This document shows, piece by piece, positions 48,285 to 57,500 of a stretch of 64,000 nucleotides of DNA (position 1 is its first letter; every line of letters starts with the position of its first letter). The stretch comes from Albidovulum sp. (GTDB taxonomy: Bacteria; Pseudomonadota; Alphaproteobacteria; Rhodobacterales; Rhodobacteraceae). The stretch lies in NCBI GenBank assembly GCA_020637635.1, contig JACKKB010000005.1:62001-126000 (forward strand), in the 5' to 3' direction. A program made the position numbers and the translations under genes. The notes beneath the pieces were generated by a model. That model was not told the origin of the DNA. It searched no databases and worked only from the letters and a program-made list of their open reading frames with translations.

Positions 48285-48728
48285 ATGAGCGACAGCGATC
48301 TGATCAAACTCTATTCGCAGCGCATCCTGGCGCTGACGACGGCGATCCCGCATACCGGCAGGCTGTCCGGCCCGACCGCCACCGCGCGCCGCCGCTCGCC
48401 GCTTTGCGGCTCGACCGTGACCGTCGATGTCGTGGTCGAGGACGGCCGCATCGCCGCCTATGCCCAGGACGTGAAGGCCTGCGCGCTCGGTCAGGCCTCG
48501 GCCGCGATCTCGGGCGCGCATATGATCGGGCGCAGCCGCGCCGAGGTCGAAAAGGCCCGCGACGAACTCAGGGCGATGCTGAAGGAGGGCGCGCCGCCCC
48601 CGTCCGCCCCCTTCACCGGCTACGAGGTTCTCGAGCCCGCGCGCGACTATCGCAACCGCCACGCCTCGATCCTACTGGCGCTCGAGGCGACGGCGGAGGC
48701 GCTCGCCGCGGCCGAAGTCGCGGCCTGA
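48285..48728 (+). CDS. SufU/NifU-like iron-sulfur cluster scaffold protein
   Basis: Likely scaffold on which Fe-S clusters are built, or a modulator of it. 147 residues. The start is MSDSDLIKLYSQRILALTTA. Candidate cluster ligands are Cys in RRRSPLCGSTVTVDV and Cys in VKACALGQASAAISG. The third Cys of canonical SufU near the C-terminus is missing, as in the group annotated in Rhodobacteraceae as Fe-S scaffold. The last residues AAAEVAA and the stop codon belong to a 29-bp tandem repeat that continues past the stop. It is divergent from hisI. Confidence 0.72.
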   Translation: MSDSDLIKLYSQRILALTTAIPHTGRLSGPTATARRRSPLCGSTVTVDVVVEDGRIAAYAQDVKACALGQASAAISGAHMIGRSRAEVEKARDELRAMLKEGAPPPSAPFTGYEVLEPARDYRNRHASILLALEATAEALAAAEVAA

Positions 48729-48823
48729 CGCCCGCCGAGGCCGAAGTCGCGGCCTGAAGCCCGCCGAGGCCGAAGTCGCGGCCTGAAGCCCGCCGCGGCC
48801 CAAGTCGCCGCCTGAAGTCCGCC
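48708..48823 (+). repeat. 29-bp tandem repeat across the stop codon of the SufU-like gene (4 copies)
   Basis: Core unit GAGGCCGAAGTCGCGGCCTG plus AAGCCCGCC, copies at 48708, 48737, 48766 and 48795. The first copy contains the gene's own end and TGA. The later copies repeat the same text including TGA, but 29 is not a multiple of 3, so each copy is in a different frame. The unit ends 13 bp before the pgm stop. Confidence 0.93.
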
Positions 48824-48836
48824 GCCCGCCGGCTCC

Positions 48837-50462
48837 TCAGGTGACGACGTCCGGCCCCGGGCGGCCCGAGATCCGCCGGATCCCTGCCAGCGCCTCGGCC
48901 GCCGAGATCATCGGCGCCAGCGCCCCCTGCACGTCCTGATCCAGCCCCTCCGGCCCGGGGACGAAGCGTTCCAGATAGAGCCGGATCGTCGCGCCCTCGG
49001 TGCCGGTGCCCGAAAGCCTGAGCACGACCCGCCCGCCGCCCTCGAAGAGCACCCGCAACCCCTGCCCGGCCGAGACCGAGCCGTCGACCGGATCGGCATA
49101 GGCGAAATCGTCGGCCTCGCGGATCGTCAGGCCGCTCACCTCCTGCCCGGGAAGATCGGCAAGCCGCGCCCGGAGCCCGGCCAGGATGGCGTCCCCGGTC
49201 GCCACCGGCAGCGCCTCGTAATCGTGCCGCGAATAGTAGTTGCGCCCGAACCGCCGCCAGTGCCCGGTCATGATCTCGCGCACGCTCTCGCGCCGCGCGG
49301 CGAGGATGTTCAGCCACATCAGCACCGCCCAGAGCCCGTCCTTCTCGCGCACATGATCCGAGCCGGCGCCAAAGCTCTCCTCGCCGCACAGCGTCGCCCG
49401 CCCCGCGTCGAGGAGATTGCCGAAGAACTTCCAGCCGGTCGGCGTCTCGTAGGCGGCAAGACCCTCGGCCGCCGCAACCCGGTCGACCGCCCCCGAGGTC
49501 GGCATCGAGCGCGCGACCCCCTTCAGCCCCCGCGCATAGCCGGGCGCGAGCCGGGCATTGGCGGCAAGCACCGCGAAGGCGTCCGACGGCGCGACATAGA
49601 TGCCCCGCCCGACGACCATGTGCCGGTCGCCGTCGCCATCCGAGGCGGCGCCGAAATCGGGTGCGCCCTTGGCGAACATGTGCTCCATCAGGTCATGTGC
49701 CCAGGTCGGGTTCGGATCGGGATGCATGCCGCCGAAATCGGGCAGCGGCGTCGCGTTCACGACAGTGCCCGGCGCCGCGCCGAGCCGGGTTTCGAGGATC
49801 TCGCGCGCATAGGGGCCGGTGACCGCGCACATGGCGTCATAGCGCATCCGGAAGCCGGCGGCGAAATGCGCCCGGATCGCCGCGAAATCGACCAGCTCTT
49901 CCATCAGCGCGGCATAGTCGGCAACCGGATCGACGACGGAAACCTCCATCCCGCCAATCTGTTGCGTGCCGATCCTGAGAAGATCGACATCGGCCGTATC
50001 GGCGATGTGATAGCCCTCGATCGTCAGCGTGCGGGCATGGATCGCCCCGGTCACGGCCTCGTTCGCCGGGCCGCCGTTGGCGCCGTTGAACTTGACCCCG
50101 AAATCGCCCTCCGGCCCGCCGGGGTTGTGCGAGGCCGACAGGATGATGCCGCCGTCCGCCCGATGAAGCCGGATCAGGTGCGAGGCCGCCGGCGTCGACA
50201 GGAGCGCGCCCTGCCCGACGATCACGCGCCTGGCGCCATTGGCGGCGGCCATCTTCAGGATCCGCTGGGCGGCCCGATCGCCGAAGTGGCGCCCGTCGCC
50301 GCCGAGCACATAGGTCCGCCCCGTCGCGCCGCCCGTCGCGTCGAAGATGGATTGCACGAAGTTCTCAAGGTAATTTGTTGATTCAAAAACACTTGTCTTC
50401 TTGCGCAGACCGGATGTGCCGGGTTTCTGGCCCTCGATCGGCCGCGTCTTGCGAAAGCTCAT
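48837..50462 (-). CDS. pgm: Phosphoglucomutase (alpha-D-glucose phosphate-specific)
   Basis: Interconverts glucose 1- and 6-phosphate for polysaccharide and UDP-glucose supply. 541 residues. The phospho-Ser loop is ILSASHNPGGPEGDFGVKFN; the metal loop is ASDGDGDRHMVVGR, and GEESFGAGSDHVREKDGLWA is the sugar-binding loop. The C-terminal phosphate loop is VLRLSGTGTEGATIRLYLE. The ATG at 50462 follows AAGGAGCC; a GTG five codons earlier would overlap the gene upstream. It starts 11 bp after the cupin-XRE gene stop, so the two are probably co-transcribed. Confidence 0.95.
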   Translation of the reverse strand: MSFRKTRPIEGQKPGTSGLRKKTSVFESTNYLENFVQSIFDATGGATGRTYVLGGDGRHFGDRAAQRILKMAAANGARRVIVGQGALLSTPAASHLIRLHRADGGIILSASHNPGGPEGDFGVKFNGANGGPANEAVTGAIHARTLTIEGYHIADTADVDLLRIGTQQIGGMEVSVVDPVADYAALMEELVDFAAIRAHFAAGFRMRYDAMCAVTGPYAREILETRLGAAPGTVVNATPLPDFGGMHPDPNPTWAHDLMEHMFAKGAPDFGAASDGDGDRHMVVGRGIYVAPSDAFAVLAANARLAPGYARGLKGVARSMPTSGAVDRVAAAEGLAAYETPTGWKFFGNLLDAGRATLCGEESFGAGSDHVREKDGLWAVLMWLNILAARRESVREIMTGHWRRFGRNYYSRHDYEALPVATGDAILAGLRARLADLPGQEVSGLTIREADDFAYADPVDGSVSAGQGLRVLFEGGGRVVLRLSGTGTEGATIRLYLERFVPGPEGLDQDVQGALAPMISAAEALAGIRRISGRPGPDVVT

Positions 50463-50473
50463 CGCCGGCTCCT

Positions 50474-51112
50474 TCACCCTTCACCGAGGCTCGTCACCCA
50501 GAGGATCGTCGCATCCTCGGGGCTCAGCGAAACCACATTGTGCCCCATCGTCGCGTCGTAATAGACACTGTCGCCGCGGCGCAGGTCCACGGGTTCGTGG
50601 AACTCGGTATGGAGCCGCACGATTCCGGTCAGCACATAGAGAAGCTCCTCGCCGTCATGGCGCACCCAGCCTCCGAACTCCTCCAGGCTGCGGGCGCGGA
50701 TCCGCGCGGTGTAGGGCAGCATCCGCTTGGCCGTGAGCGCCCCCGCCAGAAGCCGGTGCTCGTAGGTGGCGGTCGCAAGGGGCTGGCCGTCCTCGGCCGT
50801 CGTAACCGCCATCCGGCTTGAGGCCTTGCGCCCCCGAGAGGGCGTGAAGAGCTGCGGGACCGAGATCGAGAGCCCCCCGGCAAGTTTCTTCAACGCCTCG
50901 TAAGTGGGCGACATCTGGCCATTTTCGATCTTTGAGAGGGTGGATCGTGCGAGCCCCGCCTGCCCGGCCGCCTGTTCCAGCGTCCAGCCGCGTGCCTTGC
51001 GCAATTCGCGCACCCTGGGCCCGAGGTCGAGCGGTTCGCGCGGCGCTTCCGGCACTTCGTCATCGCCGGCGCGGGCGATGCGGAAGATACCCGTCTGTTC
51101 GATATCGCTCAT
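50474..51112 (-). CDS. XRE-family regulator with C-terminal cupin domain
   Basis: DNA-binding protein with a small-molecule-binding cupin, 212 residues. The helix-turn-helix is RVRELRKARGWTLEQAAGQA followed by GLARSTLSKIENGQMSPTYE and ALKKLAGGLSISVPQLF. The cupin half has VRHDGEELLYVLTGIVRLHT and RRGDSVYYDATMGHNVV. I chose the ATG at 51112 (MSDIEQTGIFR); one at 51127 is equally possible. It is divergent from an acyl-CoA/AMP ligase gene and sits directly upstream of pgm. Cupin-XRE proteins of this kind often respond to polyamines or aldehydes; the ligand here is unknown. Confidence 0.88.
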   Translation of the reverse strand: MSDIEQTGIFRIARAGDDEVPEAPREPLDLGPRVRELRKARGWTLEQAAGQAGLARSTLSKIENGQMSPTYEALKKLAGGLSISVPQLFTPSRGRKASSRMAVTTAEDGQPLATATYEHRLLAGALTAKRMLPYTARIRARSLEEFGGWVRHDGEELLYVLTGIVRLHTEFHEPVDLRRGDSVYYDATMGHNVVSLSPEDATILWVTSLGEG

Positions 51113-51206
51113 TTCGCTCGCAGCCATGAGGGCACCCAACCGCCCCCGTGCAATACCGTTCCTTCCGCTGGCTTGCAACGGCCCTGCGGGAAGGATAGCG
51201 AAAGGC

Positions 51207-52718
51207 ATGCTCTCGCTCACCGATCCGGCCGCCCCCGATCCCTGCCCCGCGGCGTTCAACCTCGCGCGGTATGTGCTGGCGCCGGCCGAGACGCGGCCCG
51301 ACCATGTCGCGCTCATGGTGCTCGGGGCGTCGGGCGCCGAACGCTGGAGCTACGGTCGCCTCGCCGCTGCCGTGGGCGGAGTGGCGACGGGCCTGGCCGC
51401 ACGGGGGCTCTCCGCCGGCGACCGGGTTCTCCTGCGGCTTGGCAACGGCACCGCCTTTCCGCTCGCCTTTCTCGGTGCCGTGGCCGGCGGCTTCGTGCCG
51501 GTTCCGACGGCAGCCGGCCTGACCTCGGGCGAGGTGGCGCGGCTCTGCACCGCGATTCGCCCCGCGCTCATCGTCGCGGGCGCGGGCGTGGCGATGCCAG
51601 ATGCGCCCCCCTGCCCGGTTCTGGCGGAGGCCGCGCTCGCCGCGTTCGCGACCCTGCCGCCGGCGCCCTGGGCCATGGGCGCGCCCGACCGGCTGGCCTA
51701 CATCGTCTTCACCTCGGGCACCTCGGGTTTGCCGCGGGCCGTGGCCCATGCCCACCGCGCCGTCTGGGCGCGTCGGATGATGCACGAGGGCTGGCTCGGC
51801 ATCGGGCCCGGAGATCGGCTGCTGCATGCCGGTGCGCTCAACTGGACCTATACGCTTGGTGCCGGGCTTTTCGATCCATGGGCCGTGGGCGCCACTGCCA
51901 TGGTCGCCGCCCAAGGCGTGACGCCGGACCAGCTGCCGCTTCTCGCCCGGCGCTTCGATGCCACGATCTTCGCAGCCGTTCCGGGTGTTTACAGGCGGAT
52001 CCTCAGGAACGGGTCGGGGCTTGACCTGCCTCGCCTGCGCCACGGTCTCTCGGCGGGGGAAAAGCTGCCGGCGCCGATCCGGTCCGCCTGGCGGGAAGCC
52101 ACCGGAACCGACCTGCACGAGGCGATGGGGCTTTCGGAATGTTCGACCTTTCTCTCCTCGAGCCCCGGCCATCCCGCGCCCGAGGGCGCGACCGGCTATC
52201 CCCAGCCGGGGCGCCGGGTGGCGGTGCTCGGCACCGACGGCACGCCGGTGCCACGCGGCACCCCGGGCATCCTCGCGGTGCACCGCAGCGATCCCGGCCT
52301 CTTCCTCGGCACCGTCGAGGCAGAAACAATCCGTCCCGTCGCCGATGAATGGTTCCAGACCGGAGACATGGTGGTGATGGCCGGAGACGGCGCCGTCACC
52401 AGCCTCGGGCGCGCCGACGACATGATCAATGCCGGCGGCTTCCGGGTCTCGCCCGTCGAGATCGAGACGGCGATGATGGCCTGCCCCGGCGTTCAGGCGA
52501 GCGCCGCGGTCGAACTGCCGGTGGCGGCCGACACCACGCTGATCGCGCTCTTCTACACCGGCACCGCCGAGGAGGCCGCGCTCGCCTCTCATGCCGAAGC
52601 CGTTCTGGCGCGCTACAAGCAGCCCCGGCTCTACCTGCGTCGCGCGGCGATACCCGCGACCGCGAACGGCAAGATCAACCGCCGCGCGCTGCGCGAGGAA
52701 TGGAAGGCAACGAAATGA
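51207..52718 (+). CDS. AMP-dependent acyl-CoA synthetase (ligase) of uncertain substrate
   Basis: Adenylate-forming ligase, 503 residues, similar in layout to benzoate-CoA ligase and short acyl-CoA synthetases. The AMP-binding motif is YIVFTSGTSGLPRAVAHAHR. GLSECSTFLSSSP, DEWFQTGDM and GRADDMINAGGFRVSPVEIE are the acyl and hinge motifs, and the catalytic Lys is in TANGKINRRALRE. The ATG at 51207 is preceded by GGGAAGGATAGCGAAAGG; the longer frame to 50904 covers the divergent regulator. Substrate cannot be read from the sequence. Its stop overlaps the DsbA-like start by 4 bp, so it forms one unit with it and the MFS gene. Confidence 0.87.
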   Translation: MLSLTDPAAPDPCPAAFNLARYVLAPAETRPDHVALMVLGASGAERWSYGRLAAAVGGVATGLAARGLSAGDRVLLRLGNGTAFPLAFLGAVAGGFVPVPTAAGLTSGEVARLCTAIRPALIVAGAGVAMPDAPPCPVLAEAALAAFATLPPAPWAMGAPDRLAYIVFTSGTSGLPRAVAHAHRAVWARRMMHEGWLGIGPGDRLLHAGALNWTYTLGAGLFDPWAVGATAMVAAQGVTPDQLPLLARRFDATIFAAVPGVYRRILRNGSGLDLPRLRHGLSAGEKLPAPIRSAWREATGTDLHEAMGLSECSTFLSSSPGHPAPEGATGYPQPGRRVAVLGTDGTPVPRGTPGILAVHRSDPGLFLGTVEAETIRPVADEWFQTGDMVVMAGDGAVTSLGRADDMINAGGFRVSPVEIETAMMACPGVQASAAVELPVAADTTLIALFYTGTAEEAALASHAEAVLARYKQPRLYLRRAAIPATANGKINRRALREEWKATK

Positions 52719-53368
52719 TAAAGCTGGATATAATATCGGACGTTGGCTGCCCATGGTGCTGTCTCGGCAAGGCCTTTCTCGACCGCGCGCTGGAGGCGCG
52801 GCCGGATCACCCCTTCACGGTCGAATGGCATCCCTATCTGCTGAACCCCGAGATGCCGGCCGAGGGCATGGACCGCCGCGCCTACATGGAAGCCAAGTTC
52901 GGCGGCAAGGAGGGGGTCGAGCGCGCCAACGCGCCGCTTCTCGCGCATGCCCGGGCGGCCGGCGTGCCCTTGAACCTCGATCGGATCGCGCGGACGCCGA
53001 GCACGCTCGACGCGCACCGGCTGATCCACTGGGCGGGGCTCGAAGGCCGGCAGAACGCGGCGGTGTCGGCGCTTTTCCGAGCGCTCTGGCGCGACGGCCG
53101 CGACATCGGCGACGGCGAGACGCTGACCGAGATCGGGGCCGAGATCGGCCTCGACAGGGCGCTCGTCACCCGCCTTCTCGCCTCCGATGCCGATGCCGGA
53201 ACGATCCGCGCCCGCGCCGACCATGCCCGGGCCCGCGGGGTCACCGGGGTGCCGACCTTCATCCTCGCCGAGCGCCATGTCGTGCAGGGCGCGCAGCCGA
53301 CCGAGACCTGGATCGGGATCATCGACGATGTCAGCGGCCAGATCGGCGGCGCGGAGCCCGGGCGATGA
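52715..53368 (+). CDS. DsbA-family protein (FrnE-like) with CPWC motif
   Basis: Thioredoxin-fold oxidoreductase, 217 residues, without a signal peptide, so cytoplasmic. LDIISDVGCPWCCLGKAFLD carries the CPWC pair at about residues 11-14. GVTGVPTFILAERHVVQGAQ holds the cis-Pro loop. This is the DsbA/2-hydroxychromene-2-carboxylate isomerase superfamily in the FrnE subgroup. It is translated with the ligase upstream (ATGA overlap) and the MFS gene downstream (4-bp overlap). Confidence 0.9.
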   Translation: MIKLDIISDVGCPWCCLGKAFLDRALEARPDHPFTVEWHPYLLNPEMPAEGMDRRAYMEAKFGGKEGVERANAPLLAHARAAGVPLNLDRIARTPSTLDAHRLIHWAGLEGRQNAAVSALFRALWRDGRDIGDGETLTEIGAEIGLDRALVTRLLASDADAGTIRARADHARARGVTGVPTFILAERHVVQGAQPTETWIGIIDDVSGQIGGAEPGR

Positions 53369-54594
53369 CGCCGCCGATGGGCGCCCCGGGCGTGGCCATC
53401 CGCCGCCTGCCGATGCCGGAATTCGTCGCCCTTCTGGCCATGCTCTTCGCGATGACGGCCTTTTCGATCGACTCGATGCTGCCCGCCATGCCCGAGATCG
53501 CCGACGAACTCAGCCCCGGGGCGCCGAACCGCGCCCAGTTCATCATCACGAGCTTCGTCTTCGGCATGGGGCTCGGCACCTTCGTCACCGGCCCGCTCTC
53601 CGACGCCTTCGGCCGCAAGACGGTGATCATCGCCGGCGCCATGCTCTATTGCTCCGGCGCGGCGCTGGCCTGGGCCGCGCCCTCGCTGCCGCTCATCCTC
53701 GCCGCGCGGGTGCTGCAGGGGCTCGGCGTCGCCGGGCCCCGCGTCGCGGCCATGGCACTGGTGCGCGACCTCTATGCCGGCCGGCAGATGGCGCGCATCA
53801 TCTCCTTCGTGATGATGGTCTTCGTCCTGATCCCGGCGGTCGCGCCGCTCTTCGGGTCGGTCATCATCGCGGGCTTCGGCTGGCGTGCGCTCTTTGCGGC
53901 CTTCATGCTGTTCGCGATCGTGGCCAACCTGTGGTTCTTCCTGCGCCAGGCCGAGACGCTGCCGCTCGAGGCGCGCCGCCCGTTGCGCCCCGGCCCGCTT
54001 GCCGCCGCCGCGCGCGAGATCCTCTCGCACCGCACGGTGCTGACGGTGATCGCGGTCCTGACGCTGTGTTTCGCCTGCCTCTTCAGCGTCCTCTCCTCGA
54101 CCCAGCAGGTCTTCGACCAGCGCTTCGGTCGCGCCGAGAGCTTTCCGTCATGGTTCGCGGTCATCGCGCTCGTCTCCGGGCTTGCGAGCGTGCTGAACGC
54201 GCGGTTCGTGGTGCGGCTCGGGATGCGCAAGCTCGTCACCGCCGCCCTGCTCTTCCAGACCGCGAATTCGGCCGTCGTGGCGGCGCTCTTCTGGCTCGGC
54301 CTCGTGCCCGAGATCCTGGCCTTCCCGCTCTATCTCTACTGGACGACATCGGTCTTCTTCATGACCGGCGTGACGATCGGCAACCTCAACGCGCTCGCGC
54401 TCGAGCCGATGGGCCATCTTGCGGGCACCGCGGCCTCGCTCGTGACCGCGATCGCGACGGTGGCCTCGGTCGCCGTGGCGACCCCGGTCGGGCAGGCCTT
54501 CGACGGCACGCCGCTGCCGCTCGTCGCCGGGGTCTTCGCCTGCTGCCTGCTGGCGTTGCCGCTGCTCTTCAGCCTGCCGCCGGCGGAGCGCTGA
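53365..54594 (+). CDS. MFS transporter of the Bcr/CflA drug-resistance type
   Basis: Inner-membrane exporter, 409 residues with about 12 membrane segments. FAMTAFSIDSMLPAMPEIAD is the Bcr/CflA first segment and TGPLSDAFGRKTVIIAGAML is the MFS motif A. ARVLQGLGVAGPRVAAMAL and the later segments follow the family. The start ATG at 53365 overlaps the DsbA-like stop. It ends tail to tail with mfd, with the two stops overlapping by 26 bp. With an acyl ligase and an FrnE-like protein, export or detoxification of an acyl or aromatic acid is possible, but this is only inferred from order. Confidence 0.88.
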   Translation: MTPPMGAPGVAIRRLPMPEFVALLAMLFAMTAFSIDSMLPAMPEIADELSPGAPNRAQFIITSFVFGMGLGTFVTGPLSDAFGRKTVIIAGAMLYCSGAALAWAAPSLPLILAARVLQGLGVAGPRVAAMALVRDLYAGRQMARIISFVMMVFVLIPAVAPLFGSVIIAGFGWRALFAAFMLFAIVANLWFFLRQAETLPLEARRPLRPGPLAAAAREILSHRTVLTVIAVLTLCFACLFSVLSSTQQVFDQRFGRAESFPSWFAVIALVSGLASVLNARFVVRLGMRKLVTAALLFQTANSAVVAALFWLGLVPEILAFPLYLYWTTSVFFMTGVTIGNLNALALEPMGHLAGTAASLVTAIATVASVAVATPVGQAFDGTPLPLVAGVFACCLLALPLLFSLPPAER

Positions 54595-57500
54595 CCTCTT
54601 TCACCTTCTCGGCCAGGTCGCGCGCGATCGCGAAGGCGCCCTTGATCCGCTCGCCGTCGCGTGCCCAGTCGCGCTGCACCACGATGCGGTTGTCCTTGAT
54701 CCGCGCGGTTCCGTTCTGGGACTGAAGAAACGCCACCAACCCCTTGGGATTGGGGAACTTGTCCTGATGGAACTGCACCGTCGCCCCCTTCGGCCCGGCA
54801 TCGAGCCGACCGATCTGGGCGCGTCGGCACATCGCCTTGATGCGCATCACCACGAGAAGCGTGTTGACCTCTTTCGGCACCGGGCCGAACCGGTCGATGA
54901 GTTCGGCCGCGAAGCCTTCGAGCTCGACCTTGGTGGCAAGCCCCGAGAGCCGCCGGTAAAGCCCGAGCCGCACGTCGAGATCGGGCACATACGTTTCCGG
55001 GATCATCACCGGCACGCCGAGGTTGATCTGCGGCGACCACTGCCCGTCCTCGCCCGAGGGCGTCTCGAGATCGCCTGCCCTGATCCGCGCGATCGTCTCT
55101 TCCAGCATGTGCTGGTAAAGCTCGTAGCCGACCTCGGTGATATGGCCGGACTGTTCCTCGCCGAGAATGTTGCCGGCGCCGCGCAGGTCGAGGTCCTGCG
55201 AGGCGAGCGAGAAGCCCGCGCCGAGACTGTCGAGCGACCCGAGAAGCCGCAGCCGCTTGCCGGCGGCGGGGGTGAGCGGCGTCCGGGGCCTGGTCGTCAG
55301 GTAGCAGTAGGCGCGCAGCTTGGAGCGACCCACCCGGCCGCGGATCTGGTAGAGCTGGGCCAGGCCGAACATGTCCGCGCGGTGAACAATCATGGTGTTG
55401 GCGGTCGGAATATCCAGCCCGCTTTCAACAATCGTCGTGGCGAGCAGCACGTCATACTTGCCGTCGTAGAAGGCGTTCATCCGTTCATCGAGATCGCCGG
55501 CCGCCATCTGCCCGTGCGCCACCACATAGGAGACCTCGGGCACATGGGTCTTCAGGAAGGTCTCGATCTCGGGCAGATCCCTGATCCGCGGCACCACGTA
55601 GAAGGACTGCCCGCCCCGGTAGCGTTCGCGCAGGAGCGCCTCGCGCAGGGTGACGCTGTCGAACTCGCTCACATAGGTGCGGATCGCCAGCCGGTCGACC
55701 GGCGGCGTACCGATGATCGACAGATCGCGCACCCCGGTCAGCGAAAGCTGCAGCGTGCGCGGGATCGGCGTCGCGGTCAGCGTCAGCACGTGGATCTCGG
55801 ACCGCATCTCCTTCAGCCGTTCTTTGTGGCCGACGCCGAAATGCTGCTCCTCGTCGATGACCAGAAGCCCGAGATTGCGGAACCGGACCGACTTGGCCAG
55901 CACCGCATGGGTGCCGATGACGATATCGACGCTGCCCTCGGACAACCCGGCGCGCGTGGCCTGGGCATCGCGCGCCGACACGAAGCGCGAGAGCGGCCGG
56001 ACGGTGACGGCGGTGCCGCGGAACCTTTCGGAGAAGGTCTTGAAATGCTGGCGGGCAAGCAGGGTCGTCGGCGCGATCACCGCCACCTGGACCCCCGCCT
56101 GGGCGGCGACGAAAGCCGCGCGCATCGCCACTTCGGTCTTGCCGAAGCCCACGTCGCCGACGATCAGCCGGTCCATCGGCCGGCCCTCGGCGAGGTCGTG
56201 GATCACGTCGTCGATGGCCGAAAGCTGGTCGTCCGTTTCCTGATACGGGAACCGCGCGGCAAAGCCGTCGTAGTCGTGATGCGCGGCCTCCAACACCGGC
56301 GCGCGGCGCAGCTTGCGTTCCGCCGCGACCCGCATCAGACGTTCGGCGATGAGCCGGATCCGTTCCTTGAGCCGCGCCTTCTTGGCCTGCCAGGCGCCGC
56401 CGCCAAGCTTGTCGAGGAGCCCCTCCTCATGGCCGTAGCGGCTGAGCAGCTCGATGTTCTCGACCGGCAGGTAGAGCCGCGCGCCCTCGGCATATTCGAG
56501 CGCCACGCAATCGTGCGGCGCCCCGAGCGCCATGATCGTCTCGAGCCCGGTATAGCGGCCGACGCCGTGATCCACATGGACGACGAGATCGCCGGGCGAG
56601 AGCGACTGCGCCTCGGTCAGGAAGTTCTCGGCCTTGCGCCGGCGCCTGGCGCCGCGGATCAGCCGCTCGCCGAGCACGTCCTGTTCCGAGATGACGGCGA
56701 GCCCCGCCCCTTCGAATCCCTTCTCGAGCGGCCAGACGGCCAGAAAGACCCCGCCCGTGCCCTCGGCGATGTCGCGGATGTCGCGCACCGGCGTGGCGCC
56801 GACCAGATCCTCGTCTTCCAGAAGCCCTTTCAGCCGCTCGCGCGCGCCTTCGGACCAGGAGGCGATCACCACTTGCCCGACCGCGCGGCGCGCCTGAACA
56901 TGATCTGACAGGGCACTGAAGAGGTTGACGTTTTCCAGCTGTCTCTCGGCAGAGAAATTGCGCCCGATGCGGCCGCCCGCATCGAGGACGCCAGGCCCCG
57001 TCGGCCGCGGCAGCTCGACCAGCTGAAGCGTCCGCAGGCCGGCCAGCGCCGCCTCCCAGGCCGCGTCGTCGAGATAGAGGAGCCCCGGCGGGCAGGGCTT
57101 GTAGACCGAATCGAGCCGGTCCCTGCGCCCCATCGCCTCGCGGCGGGTGTCGTACTGGTCCTCGATCCCCTCCCAGCGGGCGCGGCGCGCCGCGTCGATC
57201 TGGTCGTCAAGCATCACGGTGGCGCCCGGCACATAGTCGAGAAGCGTCTCGAGCCGGTCGTGGAAGAAGGGCAGCCAGTGCTCCATCCCGGCGTGCTTGC
57301 GCCCCGCGCTCACCGCCTCGTAGAGCGGATCGTCGCCGCCCGCCGCGCCGAACTCGATGCGGTAGTTCTGCCGGAACCGGGTGATCGCGGCCTCGTCGAG
57401 GATCACCTCGGAAACCGGCGCAAGCTCCACCACCGAGAGCTTCTCGGTGGTGCGCTGGCTTGCCGGATCGAAGCGCCGCGCCCCGTCGAGAACGTCGCCG

